From assembly GCA_902386135.1 (NCBI GenBank), contig CABMIB010000107.1:1-54243 (forward strand): a stretch of DNA of 54,243 nucleotides, given 5' to 3'. Positions 1 to 7,550 of this stretch are shown one piece after another (position 1 is the first letter of the stretch; every line of letters starts with the position of its first letter). The notes beneath the pieces were generated by a model, which saw only the letters and a list, made by a program, of their open reading frames with translations, did not search any database and had not been told where the DNA came from. The stretch is from an uncultured archaeon (lineage in GTDB: Archaea; Halobacteriota; Methanosarcinia; Methanosarcinales; Methanoperedenaceae). The position numbers and the translations under genes were made by a program.

Positions 1-100
1 GTGGTCTTCCTTGCTTTTTCTTTGGTTTCGGTGGTGGTAATAAAGGTTCGGTCTTCTTCCAAAGTTTGTCTGGTATCTGATAATCAGTCCCTACATCCGT
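1..100 (-). pseudogene. IS5-family transposase N-terminus (partial, start codon ACG)
   Basis: Translation on the minus strand from base 100 gives DVGTDYQIPDKLWKKTEPLL followed by PPPKPKKKQGRP. This is the usual N-terminal DNA-binding segment (DUF4096-like, 'W..iepllPpp..kGRPr') of IS5-group transposases. The gene runs off the left edge, so the DDE catalytic core is not visible. Where the family normally has a start methionine before 'DVGTDYQ' this copy has ACG, and no ATG, GTG or TTG lies between it and the upstream in-frame stop. The start has either mutated, making the gene inactive, or initiation is non-canonical. The family assignment is from the motif; inactivity is inference. Confidence 0.6.
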
Positions 101-156
101 AAATATTCCCCTATTTTATCCTGGCATCATGGTTCTTCTATTTATCGGATAGGCTC
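1..156 (-). mobile_element. Left-edge fragment of an IS5-type insertion sequence
   Basis: Only one end of the element is inside the window. The outer end reads, on the minus strand, GAGCCTATCCGATAAATAG starting at base 156, and looks like a terminal inverted repeat. It is followed outward by TTA(G), a target type often seen for IS5-group elements. Immediately inside lies the transposase N-terminus (1-100). The end resembles both ends of the 126-bp MITE at 42580-42705, which suggests one family. The other end of the element lies outside the window, so its length and the target duplication cannot be checked. Confidence 0.6.
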
Positions 157-265
157 TTAGTAAGTATAGGGTTCTTTATTCTGTGGATAATAAGACTAAA
201 ACAGTCCGGATAACTTCAGTTCAGCATAGAGGCGATGCCTATAAATGATGGTCTTATGCAACAGC

Positions 266-542
266 GATACGTTGCCCTTGCGTGCCTTTGATGGCTATTA
301 TCTCAATGAATCCCAGGCAATCGTTTTACGTGAGCAGCTTCAAGCCTCTTGCGAATAGAAAACCACGACGCTGCGCAGTTCGCAGGGTCGCCTCCCCACG
401 CTTCGGGGCGCGCCGTCCCCGCAGGGATTCGGCTTTGCTGAACCTTCGGCGGCGGGGGCTGGAAGTGGGAGCGCTCCTGTATTGGCTCGTATCAATAACT
501 GACCGTCAAGATTGGGGATGGATTTTTATGAGAATAGTGTAA
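266..542 (+). repeat. GC-rich structured repeat, copy 1 of 3
   Basis: This copy aligns along its length with 1371-1609 and 2506-2788, all in the same orientation. Its outer arms CTTCAAGCC (338-346) and GGCTGGAAG (457-465) can pair with one G-U. Inside are TGCGAA/TTCGCA arms, a CCCC-GGGG hairpin and a TCCC-GGGA hairpin. It is much richer in G+C than the surrounding genes. Long ORFs on both strands cross it, but single-base indels between copies shift their frames, so it is probably not coding. The last bases, from 518, are the first codons of a 46-aa ORF. The function is unknown; a structured RNA, a MITE or a cassette boundary are possible. Confidence 0.75.
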
Positions 543-658
543 GTTTCACAATAGGCGCGTTCAATGATATAGTTAACTGGGCGGTTTCGATTGTAGCTGT
601 ACCGTCTTTCATTACTGTTTTCCAAAGAACTGGACATATCAGAAAAATACTTGAATAA
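518..658 (+). CDS. Small hydrophobic protein, 46 aa, starting in the repeat
   Basis: ATG at 518 opens a 46-codon frame, MDFYENSVSFTIGAFNDIVN followed by a hydrophobic stretch (WAVSIVAVPSFITVF) and a basic tail (QRTGHIRKILE). This would be a single-pass membrane micro-protein. The first codons (MDFYEN.V) lie in the conserved 3' end of repeat copy 1. Copy 3 carries the same opening at 2764 but stops after 19 codons. A G-rich stretch (TTGGGG) lies just upstream. I recognise no family. It may be a real small protein or the remnant of a longer gene whose start was supplied by the repeat. Confidence 0.4.
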   Translation: MDFYENSVSFTIGAFNDIVNWAVSIVAVPSFITVFQRTGHIRKILE

Positions 659-740
659 CAACTTTTATGTTTGGTAAGCATAGTGATTTATTGCATTTGA
701 CCTTACAAGTGTTGCATATGCTTTAATGGCGGGATAATAA

Positions 741-1286
741 ATGGCAACTGAGATGGATTTTGCGATTGAAGAATTCAAGACGCTGAGAGAAGAAATTGCA
801 GTCAAAAACGACAGATGCTATCAAATCCTCAGTCTTGGTTTTGGAGGCATTACTATCATTTTGGGATTTATTTTTCAGTATGGAATTTATGATTTATTTT
901 TTTTCTTACCCCTTCTTATACTGGCAAATTCGTATCTGTACAATTCAGAGAAAATTGCAATAATACACGCTGGTTTGTATATTAAAAAAATAGAAAATTG
1001 CATTTATAGAAAGTGTAGTGCTACCAACAGATGCAACGAAGATATAATTTTTGGAGATATGGGCTGGGAAAATAATTTAAAAAGAAATATATACATACCT
1101 ATTACGTATGCTGCGAATACCATCTTTCTCATTTTTTACGTAATGTGCGTTGTCGAAGCATGGGAAAATAGTAAAAGTCCACTGAAAAACTTGTTCATGA
1201 TTTTGCTGGTAATAGGATTTGTAATTATTATTAAATTGTTTTATGATGCCCCTAAAAAACAGTTGGCATTGTCAAAATCTTCTTGA
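741..1286 (+). CDS. Four-TM membrane protein of unknown function
   Basis: This 181-aa protein has a soluble charged N-terminus of about 25 residues (EEFKTLREEIAVKNDR). A close pair of hydrophobic helices follows (about 28-47 and 52-68), then a polar middle and a second pair (about 118-138 and 148-168), ending in a short basic tail. The layout recalls small SLATT-like or effector-type membrane proteins of defence loci, but no motif settles this. The gene is AT-rich and sits between repeat copies 1 and 2 with no partner on its strand. ATG at 741 is the only good start. Expression and role are unknown. Confidence 0.6.
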   Translation: MATEMDFAIEEFKTLREEIAVKNDRCYQILSLGFGGITIILGFIFQYGIYDLFFFLPLLILANSYLYNSEKIAIIHAGLYIKKIENCIYRKCSATNRCNEDIIFGDMGWENNLKRNIYIPITYAANTIFLIFYVMCVVEAWENSKSPLKNLFMILLVIGFVIIIKLFYDAPKKQLALSKSS

Positions 1287-1370
1287 TGCCGTACCATTAT
1301 GAGGTAAATTCGCTTTGCAAGCTCCCTTCAGGGCGGGAAGTAATCCTCGTGATTTGTGAGTGATGCAACG

Positions 1371-1609
1371 GCGTTGCCCTTGCGGAGCGTGCTTTTGATG
1401 TATATTATCGCAACTCATCCCAGGCAATCGTTTACATGAGCAGCTTCAAGCCTCCTGCGAATAGAAAGCCGCGACGCCGCGCAGTTCGCAGGGTCGCCTC
1501 CCCACGCTTCGGGGCGCGCAATCCCCGCAGGGATTAGGCTTTGATGAAATTTCGGCGGCGCGGCTGGAAGAGGGGTCGCTCCCATCCTGGCGCATGTACA
1601 ATAATTGAG
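1371..1609 (+). repeat. GC-rich structured repeat, copy 2 of 3
   Basis: This is the shortest copy. The outer arms are CTTCAAGCC (1444-1452) and GGCTGGAAG (1562-1570), with the same inner hairpins as the other copies. It lacks one T in the 'cgttttac' run and one base in the G-rich stretch before GGCTGGAAG, changes that break any shared reading frame but keep the stems. It ends near 'acaataattgag', without the 3' extension carrying the MDFYEN start. With the flanking AT-rich DNA it fills the gap 1287-1734, where I see no gene. Confidence 0.75.
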
Positions 1610-1734
1610 TAACGGACTCCGCATTGGAAGGTGAAAAGCACTAGTGTAGATGTGTATGAGGGTTTGTATTATTTATTCGTTGTTTTGGCTTTTTCAATAA
1701 AAGGGGCACGAAATGAGCTTTGGGCTTAGATTGC

Positions 1735-2202
1735 TTATATTCCAAATTCTTCAATCGCTTTGCTGATACTCCAGACCTCGATTATCTTTTCATCGTTTAT
1801 TCTATCAAAATGCCTATCATTAGTTATTAAAATTGCACCTTCTTGAAGGCAGGTAGCGGCGTGATAGATATCTATTAGCTCATCTTCCGGAAAATACGCT
1901 TTGCAAAGGCGCAAAAACTTCTCATCGATATCTACCACTTCTGTTTTATCTATTAATTTCTGGAGTATTTCTTTTCCACGCATCGATTCAAAGACCTGCG
2001 AATACTTTTCCATTTCCATGATCAGGAATTCATTGCCAATAAGTACAGTAGTTGTATCATCGATCAGTTCTAAAAGTAGTCTAAGCGATATAGTTTCCTT
2101 TTTGGGATTCTTGATGGCAGCAATGAACAGGTTTGTATCAACCAAAAACTGACGGATGCTTTTTCCTGATTTTTTCTTTGACTTCACTTCGCACCTTACC
2201 AA
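1735..2202 (-). CDS. vapC: PIN-domain ribonuclease toxin (VapC type)
   Basis: This 155-aa protein is predicted to be a Mg2+-dependent RNase toxin. The PIN core begins at about residue 17 (FLVDTNLFIAAI, first catalytic Asp). An internal acidic Glu region follows (NEFLIMEMEKY), then DELIDIYHAA and the C-terminal LITNDRHFDRI, so the acidic quartet typical of PIN nucleases appears present. The frame overlaps the upstream antitoxin gene by 65 nt, and no ATG/GTG/TTG closer to the PIN core replaces the annotated start. Antitoxin-first, overlapping organisation is usual for such pairs. The target RNA cannot be told from the sequence. Confidence 0.8.
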   Translation of the reverse strand: MVRCEVKSKKKSGKSIRQFLVDTNLFIAAIKNPKKETISLRLLLELIDDTTTVLIGNEFLIMEMEKYSQVFESMRGKEILQKLIDKTEVVDIDEKFLRLCKAYFPEDELIDIYHAATCLQEGAILITNDRHFDRINDEKIIEVWSISKAIEEFGI

Positions 2203-2401
2203 CTACTGCATCAATATCGATATTTTTAAAATCTTTCTCAAGCTGTTCCGCCAGTTCTTGAATGTTTATCTTTTTGATAATCAAAAGATCGTCTTTAACG
2301 TCTGCAATGAGCAGCTTTGAGCTTTCGTCTAGCTTCAACTTCTTGCGCAGGGCACCTGGAATGACAATCCTGCCGGCTTTATCTATATTCACGATTTCCA
2401 T
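2138..2401 (-). CDS. vapB: AbrB/SpoVT-fold antitoxin
   Basis: This 87-aa protein has an N-terminal swapped-hairpin DNA-binding domain (VNIDKAGRIVIPGALRKKL, residues about 4-22), a hallmark of AbrB/MazE/SpoVT antitoxins. A lysine- and acid-rich C-terminal tail (about 45-87) would bind and inhibit the PIN toxin. It is the first gene of the pair and overlaps vapC by 65 nt. Three 8-bp tandem repeats between its TATA-like element and its ATG suggest autoregulation by the antitoxin or the complex. The pair is bracketed by structured repeats 2 and 3, fitting acquisition as a module. Confidence 0.8.
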   Translation of the reverse strand: MEIVNIDKAGRIVIPGALRKKLKLDESSKLLIADVKDDLLIIKKINIQELAEQLEKDFKNIDIDAVVGKVRSEVKEKIRKKHPSVFG

Positions 2402-2434
2402 ATTATGCCATTATGGTATTATGGTATAATAATG
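2402..2434 (-). promoter_or_regulatory. vapB promoter with tandem 8-bp operator repeats
   Basis: On the plus strand ATTATGCC, ATTATGGT and ATTATGGT lie in tandem (2402-2425), directly before ATAATAATG, an AT-rich element that reads TTATTATA on the minus strand. The repeats would lie between the TATA box and the start codon of the antitoxin gene. This is a natural place for AbrB-type autorepression. The repeats are seen directly; their binding by the antitoxin is inference. Confidence 0.5.
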
Positions 2435-2505
2435 TTTTTGGATATGTTTTACTCAATCGCTTACAGGGGCTCTAATATCTTAAGCCTGTAAATGATACAG
2501 CTGTA

Positions 2506-2788
2506 ATACGTTGCCCCTGTGTGGCGTATCTTTGATGGATATTATCGCAACTCATCCCAGGCAATCGTTTTACGCGAGCAGCTTCAAGCCTCTTGCGAAT
2601 AGAAAGCCGCGACGCCGCGCAGTTCGCAGGGTCGCCTCCCCACGCTTCGGGGCGCGCCATCCCCACAGGGATTCGGCTTTAGCGAAACTTTGGCGGCGGG
2701 GGCTGGAAGTGGGGGCGCGACTGTCTTGGCACATATACGATAATTGACCGTCGAGATGGGGAGATGGATTTTTATGAAAATAGAGTAA
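2506..2788 (+). repeat. GC-rich structured repeat, copy 3 of 3
   Basis: This is the copy closest to copy 1. The outer arms are CTTCAAGCC (2582-2590) and GGCTGGAAG (2701-2709); TGCGAA (2594-2599) pairs with TTCGCA (2623-2628). The 3' end again contains 'gatggatttttatga', so an ATG at 2764 opens MDFYENRVKLMEV..., but this frame stops at 2823 after 19 codons. With short AT-rich flanks the copy fills 2435-2898, where no longer gene is credible. Confidence 0.75.
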
Positions 2789-2898
2789 AACTAATGGAAG
2801 TAATAATCTGCGATAGTAACTGAGCCTTTATGTCACTCAGGTATTGCCCTTTAAGGTTATAAAAAAGGAATATCTGAGAACCGTGCCTAAGTTTGGAT

Positions 2899-3855
2899 TT
2901 AAGCTTTTTTATGTCGTGGCTCAAATTGTTCATAGTATTTTATTTGTTGATTTATCCATTCTATATTGTCTTTATGTCCAGGGTCATCTCTATCCCCCCA
3001 GTCGTCCATGTGCTTTTCATCAAAAATAGTTGGGTGCTGTTGTTTTATCTTTTCTATTTCCAGTCGTCTATAAAGTAACAATTCTTTAAGTTTATTTGCT
3101 GGAATCCCTCTCAAATAAGTTTCTAATGTTAATTTGTTTATAGCATCGACTATAAACTTATTCATCAGCCTATCGCTTATATTCGGCTCTTTTTCCATAC
3201 CATCTCTCCGCACCATTACTTTGGCAGCATCTATTATAACATCATCGAGAGTAAGACTTAATTTTTCACCAGCCCATCTAAAACACATATTGTATGTGAA
3301 ATTACTCATACCAAAAGGTTCATCTATAAAATTTTTACTAATTTCTTTTATCAGTCCGCTAATTAAATACAAATGAGTTTCAAGTACTGCATCTTTTTTA
3401 TTTTTATCAGCATCAGCATAGCTTTTTAGAGCGTTAATTATTGCGCCAGCGATAACACCAATCCCTTCGCATAACACTGAAGCATGTTCAAATTCAAAAT
3501 CATCGTATATAGATTCGGTTTCAGGTTTTTCATTTTGATTTTTGATTAACCACTCTCTTGAATTTTTTATTATATCTTCATGACCAATAAGAATACCTGG
3601 AGCAAGAGGATACTTTGCTTTTTGATATTCGATTCCTTTTCCTCTTTGTGAATGGACTCGAGATTTAATAACCTGACCGATTGAACATAAGTAAAAAAGA
3701 GCTTTGCTTAGAGTGGCAGAACTCATAGATACTTTTTCTCTTAAATCCTTAAAACGGATAGGACTACCATCTTGCGGCAAAGATTGGAATACTTCAAAAA
3801 TAATATTGCGTCCCTTTTTTATCTTTTGTGGTCTGCCCTTCTTATTTTTTATCAT
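2899..3855 (-). CDS. Winged-helix DNA-binding protein, unknown role
   Basis: This 318-aa protein starts with a lysine-rich tail (GRPQKIKKGR, AT-hook-like) followed by a winged helix-turn-helix at about residues 18-75 (FKDLREKVSMSSATLSKALF, then a wing near GKGIEYQKA). This looks like MarR/ArsR-type or replication-initiator-like winged helices. The remaining 220 residues are helical, with no motif I recognise, and end in an acidic, Trp-containing segment (DDWGDRDDPGHK). It is AT-rich like the other accessory genes here and transcribed divergently from 3926. It is probably a DNA-binding regulator of acquired DNA; the target is unknown. Confidence 0.6.
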   Translation of the reverse strand: MIKNKKGRPQKIKKGRNIIFEVFQSLPQDGSPIRFKDLREKVSMSSATLSKALFYLCSIGQVIKSRVHSQRGKGIEYQKAKYPLAPGILIGHEDIIKNSREWLIKNQNEKPETESIYDDFEFEHASVLCEGIGVIAGAIINALKSYADADKNKKDAVLETHLYLISGLIKEISKNFIDEPFGMSNFTYNMCFRWAGEKLSLTLDDVIIDAAKVMVRRDGMEKEPNISDRLMNKFIVDAINKLTLETYLRGIPANKLKELLLYRRLEIEKIKQQHPTIFDEKHMDDWGDRDDPGHKDNIEWINQQIKYYEQFEPRHKKA

Positions 3856-3925
3856 AAATCTCCATTTAGTTTACTTTTCTAATCTATATATCTAAATAAC
3901 TCATATAAGGTTATCGTGAATAACA

Positions 3926-4255
3926 ATGATAAAAAATGTAAAACTGAATAAATTCAATGGTAAACTGTTAGACGCATCGATTTTTTTGGGTGCTGAGTTT
4001 ATTGAACCATTTGTAAAAAATGCAAAGGATACTCATCTAAAAGTAGAGATTGAGAAGACCAGAGATGGTATTTTCTTCTCTGTCATGTTCTCAATTTTCT
4101 CTATGGTTATGCAAAACAAAAAGCGTAAGCTATTAAATGAGAAAGCTCCGAAGAAGTCAGTACAAATACCTTATGTAAAAACGAAAAGTATATCCTATAT
4201 TGTTTATTTGCAATTGCCTGTTCTACAGTTGATAGTATGCAAAAAGGTTAGGTAA
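3926..4255 (+). CDS. Hypothetical protein, 109 aa
   Basis: This is a basic 109-residue reading frame with a mixed N-terminal half (IFLGAEFIEPFVKNAKDTHL) and a hydrophobic C-terminal stretch (YIVYLQLPVLQLIVC). No family is recognised. The ATG follows a GTGA-like site (cgtgaataaca), giving modest support for translation. The gene is AT-rich and lies between a winged-helix gene and another orphan. It may be the fragment of a longer gene. Confidence 0.35.
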   Translation: MIKNVKLNKFNGKLLDASIFLGAEFIEPFVKNAKDTHLKVEIEKTRDGIFFSVMFSIFSMVMQNKKRKLLNEKAPKKSVQIPYVKTKSISYIVYLQLPVLQLIVCKKVR

Positions 4256-4374
4256 ATATAATGGTCATTTTACCCAAGTTGCATGGGAGTTAGAGGTAAA
4301 CAGCTCTATTTCTACCCGATTACAGATAACTGAATGTGAATAAGTTTATGTTCGTCCATTGCTATTAGTTTGAA

Positions 4375-4875
4375 ATGATGGATTATAATGAGGTTACAGC
4401 TTGGTCTACGGTGGTTTTAGCAGTAATTACAGGATATTATGCTTATATATCACGTTTAACTTTTAGAGAACTAAATAAAGATAGACAAATAGCTGCAATA
4501 GAAAAAAAATTAGAAAAAGTATATAGTCCTTTTGAAGAAGCAATAACTACTTTAAAGAATGATGTATCAGAAGACGATCCACATGGTATTCCAACTCCTG
4601 AATCAGTAGAGAGGCAATATTACATTTTTGACAAAAAAATTACTGAAGTGAAAAAAAACTATGGTCATTTAATTGACCCAGATATAATTAAAAATCATTT
4701 TAATATTTGGGAAATTTCAAAACGGGCATTCATAATAGTAAATGTCCCCAAATCCCGAAAGGAATATGACCAACATATAGATAACTTTCTTAAAGATGTC
4801 AGGGCAAAAAAGCATAAATACCAAATTGAACTTGCTAATTTACAAGAAAGGAAATTCGAAATTGAAGATTTTTAA
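4375..4875 (+). CDS. Single-TM protein with charged cytoplasmic domain
   Basis: This 166-aa protein has an N-terminal membrane helix at about residues 8-28 (AWSTVVLAVITGYYAYIS). A highly charged helical region follows, with coiled-coil character at about 38-60 (AAIEKKLEKVYSPFEEAI) and again near the C-terminus (KHKYQIELANLQERKFE). The pattern 'TM + LNKDRQ + coiled coil' is common among orphan proteins of archaeal and bacterial accessory islands. I recognise no catalytic motif. ATG at 4375 or the adjacent ATG at 4378 could start it. The gene is very AT-rich, unlike proS downstream, which fits acquired DNA. Confidence 0.55.
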   Translation: MMDYNEVTAWSTVVLAVITGYYAYISRLTFRELNKDRQIAAIEKKLEKVYSPFEEAITTLKNDVSEDDPHGIPTPESVERQYYIFDKKITEVKKNYGHLIDPDIIKNHFNIWEISKRAFIIVNVPKSRKEYDQHIDNFLKDVRAKKHKYQIELANLQERKFEIEDF

Positions 4876-5233
4876 GCTATAAAATGCTTGTTGTAGTTCC
4901 AAAATGTGTAAGAAAATTACGTAACAAAATTTAGGTAAAAATTATTCAATCATTTTTAAATATCTCACGTATTTTCATAACCGAAAGAGATAAAATCTAT
5001 ATGCCTTATTTCAGGTTGTTTTTAGGTCAATCTTATTTATTGTGTTGCACATAGACATAATTACCAACACGAATTGAAACGGTCACGGAATATTTCTGGT
5101 AATCTCATCTTAAATCCAGGGCAGCATTCAGGAATAGAATTAAAATGCAATTCCAAATTCTTATACTCATTAAATTATCATTGTTTTTTTATCTTGATAA
5201 CTTGAAGTTTAAAATAAGCCTATATTAAATAAA

Positions 5234-5273
5234 TTTATAGCTTATAAGACACTAGTAGCACCCCATACGGTGA
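5234..5273 (+). promoter_or_regulatory. proS promoter and Shine-Dalgarno site
   Basis: The gap 4876-5278 (about 400 bp, AT-rich) holds no credible gene. Near its end TTTATA (5234-5239) is a likely TATA box. GGTGA at 5269-5273 matches the archaeal 16S tail and lies 5 nt before ATG 5279. That places the start at 5279 rather than at the GTG (5270) inside the ribosome-binding site. Confidence 0.5.
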
Positions 5274-5278
5274 CCTTA

Positions 5279-6739
5279 ATGGCAGAAAAGCGAACAGAAG
5301 AAAAACAACCCGAAGAAAAGAAAGCAGTCCTTCCTCCAAAATCGGATTTCAGCGAATGGTATAATGAACTTCTAATGATGGGAGAGATAATGGATGTGCG
5401 TTATCCTGTTAAAGGGCTGTATGTCTGGTTCCCCTTTGGCTTCGAGGTACGCAACAGGACATATGCGATAATAAGAGAACTGCTCGATAAAGACCACAAA
5501 GAAGCGCTTTTCCCTCTTCTCATTCCAGAGACCGAGTTCATGAAGGAAGCAGAGCACATAAAAGGTTTTGAGAACGAGGTTTACTGGGTCACCCGCGGGG
5601 GCAAGAACGAACTTGATGTCAAACTTGCGCTGCGCCCGACGAGTGAAACTGCAATTTATCCGATGTACAAGATATGGGTGCGCTCCCATGCCGACCTGCC
5701 GATCAAAATATACCAGATAGTGAACACGTTCAGGTATGAGACGAAACACACGCGTCCTCTCATCCGCCTGCGCGAGATTACCTCGTTCAAGGAGGCGCAT
5801 ACCGTGCATGCCACCTGGGATGAGGCTGCGGAGCAGGTAAAAGAGGCGGTGCGCATCTACCAGGAATTCTACAGAAGGCTTGCTATTCCCACCATCGTCT
5901 CAAAACGTCCTGACTGGGATAAGTTCCCGGGCGCTGATTACACGATGGCCGTCGATACGCTGATGCCTGATAACAAGACATTGCAGATAGGGACGGCGCA
6001 CCATCTCGGGAGTAATTTCGCAAAGACTTTCGATATCAAATACGAGGATCTGAACGGCGAGCAGCAGTACGCGCATCAGACCTGCTACGGGATATCGGAA
6101 AGAAGCATAGCTGCGCTGATTTCTGTTCACGGCGATAATAAAGGGCTTGTGTTCCCGCCTGAAGTCGCGCCCATCCAGGTCGTCATCATCCCGATTTTGT
6201 TCGGAAAGAGCGTAGAGATAACCGGTGCCTGCCGCGCTGTTGCAGAACGGCTGAAAGCAGAGGGCATCCGCACGGTTCTGGATGAGAGCGATGAGCGCCC
6301 GGGTGCCAAGTACTATAAATGGGAAATGAAAGGCGTGCCGCTCCGGGTGGAGATAGGTCCGCGCGACCTGAAAAACAATGCAGCGATGGTTGTAAGGAGG
6401 GACAGCGGAGCAAAGGAAACTGTTCCTGTGGACAATATTACAGAAGAGATCAAAATACGATTTGAAAGTATCCGTAAAAGCCTGTTTGAAAAAGCTGAGA
6501 GCTCATTGAAAGAACGCATATTCGATTGTAAGACGCTTGAAGAAGTGAAAGATAAGCTCTCTGGAGGCATCGCCCGGATACCCTGGTGCGGCGAGCGCGA
6601 ATGCGGGCTTGCGATGGAGAATGAAGTGGGCGCGGGAATTCTCGGCGTGCCCGAGGGCGGGCTTGGCAGGGGCGCAGGAAGCTGTCCTGTCTGCAGGAAA
6701 AATACAGGAAGCATGGCGATAATGGCTAAAACTTATTAG
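5279..6739 (+). CDS. proS: Prolyl-tRNA synthetase (archaeal/eukaryotic type)
   Basis: ProRS charges tRNA-Pro with proline in the cytosol. The 486-aa product has the class II catalytic core: motif 1 region near '[19 protein letters not shown]', motif 2 '[22 protein letters not shown]', and motif 3 near '[13 protein letters not shown]'. An anticodon-binding domain follows. The C-terminal zinc-binding-like extension has four cysteines (PWCGERECG and CPVCRKN) and ends in the -Tyr typical of archaeal ProRS. There is no bacterial editing insertion. Length matches the family. Start ATG 5279 is chosen because GGTGA lies 5 nt upstream. It is monocistronic, with a T-run downstream. Confidence 0.95.
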   Translation: MAEKRTEEKQPEEKKAVLPPKSDFSEWYNELLMMGEIMDVRYPVKGLYVWFPFGFEVRNRTYAIIRELLDKDHKEALFPLLIPETEFMKEAEHIKGFENEVYWVTRGGKNELDVKLALRPTSETAIYPMYKIWVRSHADLPIKIYQIVNTFRYETKHTRPLIRLREITSFKEAHTVHATWDEAAEQVKEAVRIYQEFYRRLAIPTIVSKRPDWDKFPGADYTMAVDTLMPDNKTLQIGTAHHLGSNFAKTFDIKYEDLNGEQQYAHQTCYGISERSIAALISVHGDNKGLVFPPEVAPIQVVIIPILFGKSVEITGACRAVAERLKAEGIRTVLDESDERPGAKYYKWEMKGVPLRVEIGPRDLKNNAAMVVRRDSGAKETVPVDNITEEIKIRFESIRKSLFEKAESSLKERIFDCKTLEEVKDKLSGGIARIPWCGERECGLAMENEVGAGILGVPEGGLGRGAGSCPVCRKNTGSMAIMAKTY

Positions 6740-6756
6740 GCGCGTAAAGTAAAGAT

Positions 6757-6785
6757 AATATAGAAAAAATATTTTTTTTTGTTTC
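6757..6785 (+). terminator. T-rich terminator after proS
   Basis: A weak AT hairpin (AATATAGAAAAAATATT) runs into nine T residues at 6772-6780, shortly after the proS stop at 6739. U-rich tracts are the usual 3'-end signal in euryarchaea and the substrate of FttA, whose gene lies just downstream of psmB. Termination here is inferred from sequence only. Confidence 0.45.
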
Positions 6786-6791
6786 AAAAAG

Positions 6792-6868
6792 CGAAAACCT
6801 TTAAATACCACAAAACAATTTAGATATTACTAATTTTCTCATTTTTTGTAATGAGGTATTTGTGAGGT
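6792..6868 (+). promoter_or_regulatory. psmB promoter (BRE + TATA) and Shine-Dalgarno site
   Basis: CGAAAACC (6792-6799) followed by TTTAAATA (6800-6807) is a good BRE/TATA pair, predicting a transcript start near 6830. GAGGT at 6864-6868 lies 8 nt before ATG 6877 and supports that start over the GTG at 6862. A duplicated GAGGTATTT also occurs at 6853-6861. Confidence 0.6.
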
Positions 6869-6876
6869 ATTTAAAA

Positions 6877-7509
6877 ATGGACGACATGCAATATAAAGGA
6901 ACTACCACAGTTGGGTTAGTTTGCGATAAAGGAGTAGTCATGGCTACTGAGAAAAGAGCCACGATGGGAAACTTTATCGCAAGTAAGGATGCCACGAAAA
7001 TATACCAGATAGATGACCTCGTAGCGATGACCACGGCAGGTTCTGTAGGAGACGCCCAGAGGCTTGTAAAATGGATGCAGGTCGAGGCAAAGCTCTATAA
7101 AATGCGCAGGGAAGAACCCATGACCGTAAAGGGGATAGTAACTTTGCTTGCTAATATCTTAAGCGGTTCAAGATACTACCCGTACTATGTCCAGCTTCTT
7201 GTTGGCGGAGTAGATAAAAACGGACCGAGTATCTATTCACTTGATGCCATCGGCGGGGTAATCGAAGAGAAAAAAGCAGTAGCAACAGGGTCGGGCTCAC
7301 CAATGGCGTACGGTGTGCTTGAGGACAGGTATGCCGAGAACATACCGGTCGATGAGGGTGTTGAACTGGCTGTGCGCGCCATACACAATGCCATGAAACG
7401 GGACTCTGCATCGGGCAACGGCGTCCGTGTGGTAAAAATCACGGCTGAAGGGTATACAGATATAGACGAGAATGAGATTAAAAGAATGCGTGAAAAGTTC
7501 ACGCAGTAA
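6877..7509 (+). CDS. psmB: 20S proteasome beta subunit
   Basis: This is the catalytic subunit of the archaeal 20S proteasome. Starting at ATG 6877 it has 210 aa with an 8-residue propeptide (MDDMQYKG) removed autocatalytically to expose the N-terminal Thr nucleophile of TTTVG. The conserved residues are visible: Asp/Lys equivalents ([10 protein letters not shown]), [12 protein letters not shown] and RDSASG. This is the usual Ntn-hydrolase core, and length matches archaeal beta subunits. The GTG at 6862 would give a longer propeptide but overlaps the ribosome-binding site. It is followed 41 nt later by fttA on the same strand. No alpha subunit gene is in the window. Confidence 0.96.
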   Translation: MDDMQYKGTTTVGLVCDKGVVMATEKRATMGNFIASKDATKIYQIDDLVAMTTAGSVGDAQRLVKWMQVEAKLYKMRREEPMTVKGIVTLLANILSGSRYYPYYVQLLVGGVDKNGPSIYSLDAIGGVIEEKKAVATGSGSPMAYGVLEDRYAENIPVDEGVELAVRAIHNAMKRDSASGNGVRVVKITAEGYTDIDENEIKRMREKFTQ

Positions 7510-7550
7510 AATTTTATTTTCTATTTTTTTCATTTTTAAGGAGAACACTG

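Noticed and set aside
282-542. ORF (86 aa, arginine-rich) through repeat copy 1, and similar ORFs at 1415-1624, 2472-2666 and 2511-2747
   Set aside because: They follow the structured repeat on both strands. Copies differ by single-base indels that shift the frame, and composition reflects GC-rich hairpins rather than a protein.
5060-5100. CRISPR-repeat-like end 'acacgaattgaaac' after TTGCACATAGACATA
   Set aside because: The ending GAATTGAAAC is typical of archaeal CRISPR repeats, but there is only one copy, no regular spacing and no cas gene in the window.
6503-6811. Antisense ORFs inside proS and other GC-richer genes (for example 6313-6714, 13579-14088, 15612-16259)
   Set aside because: They are shadows of well-supported genes: no family match, and no ribosome-binding or promoter evidence.
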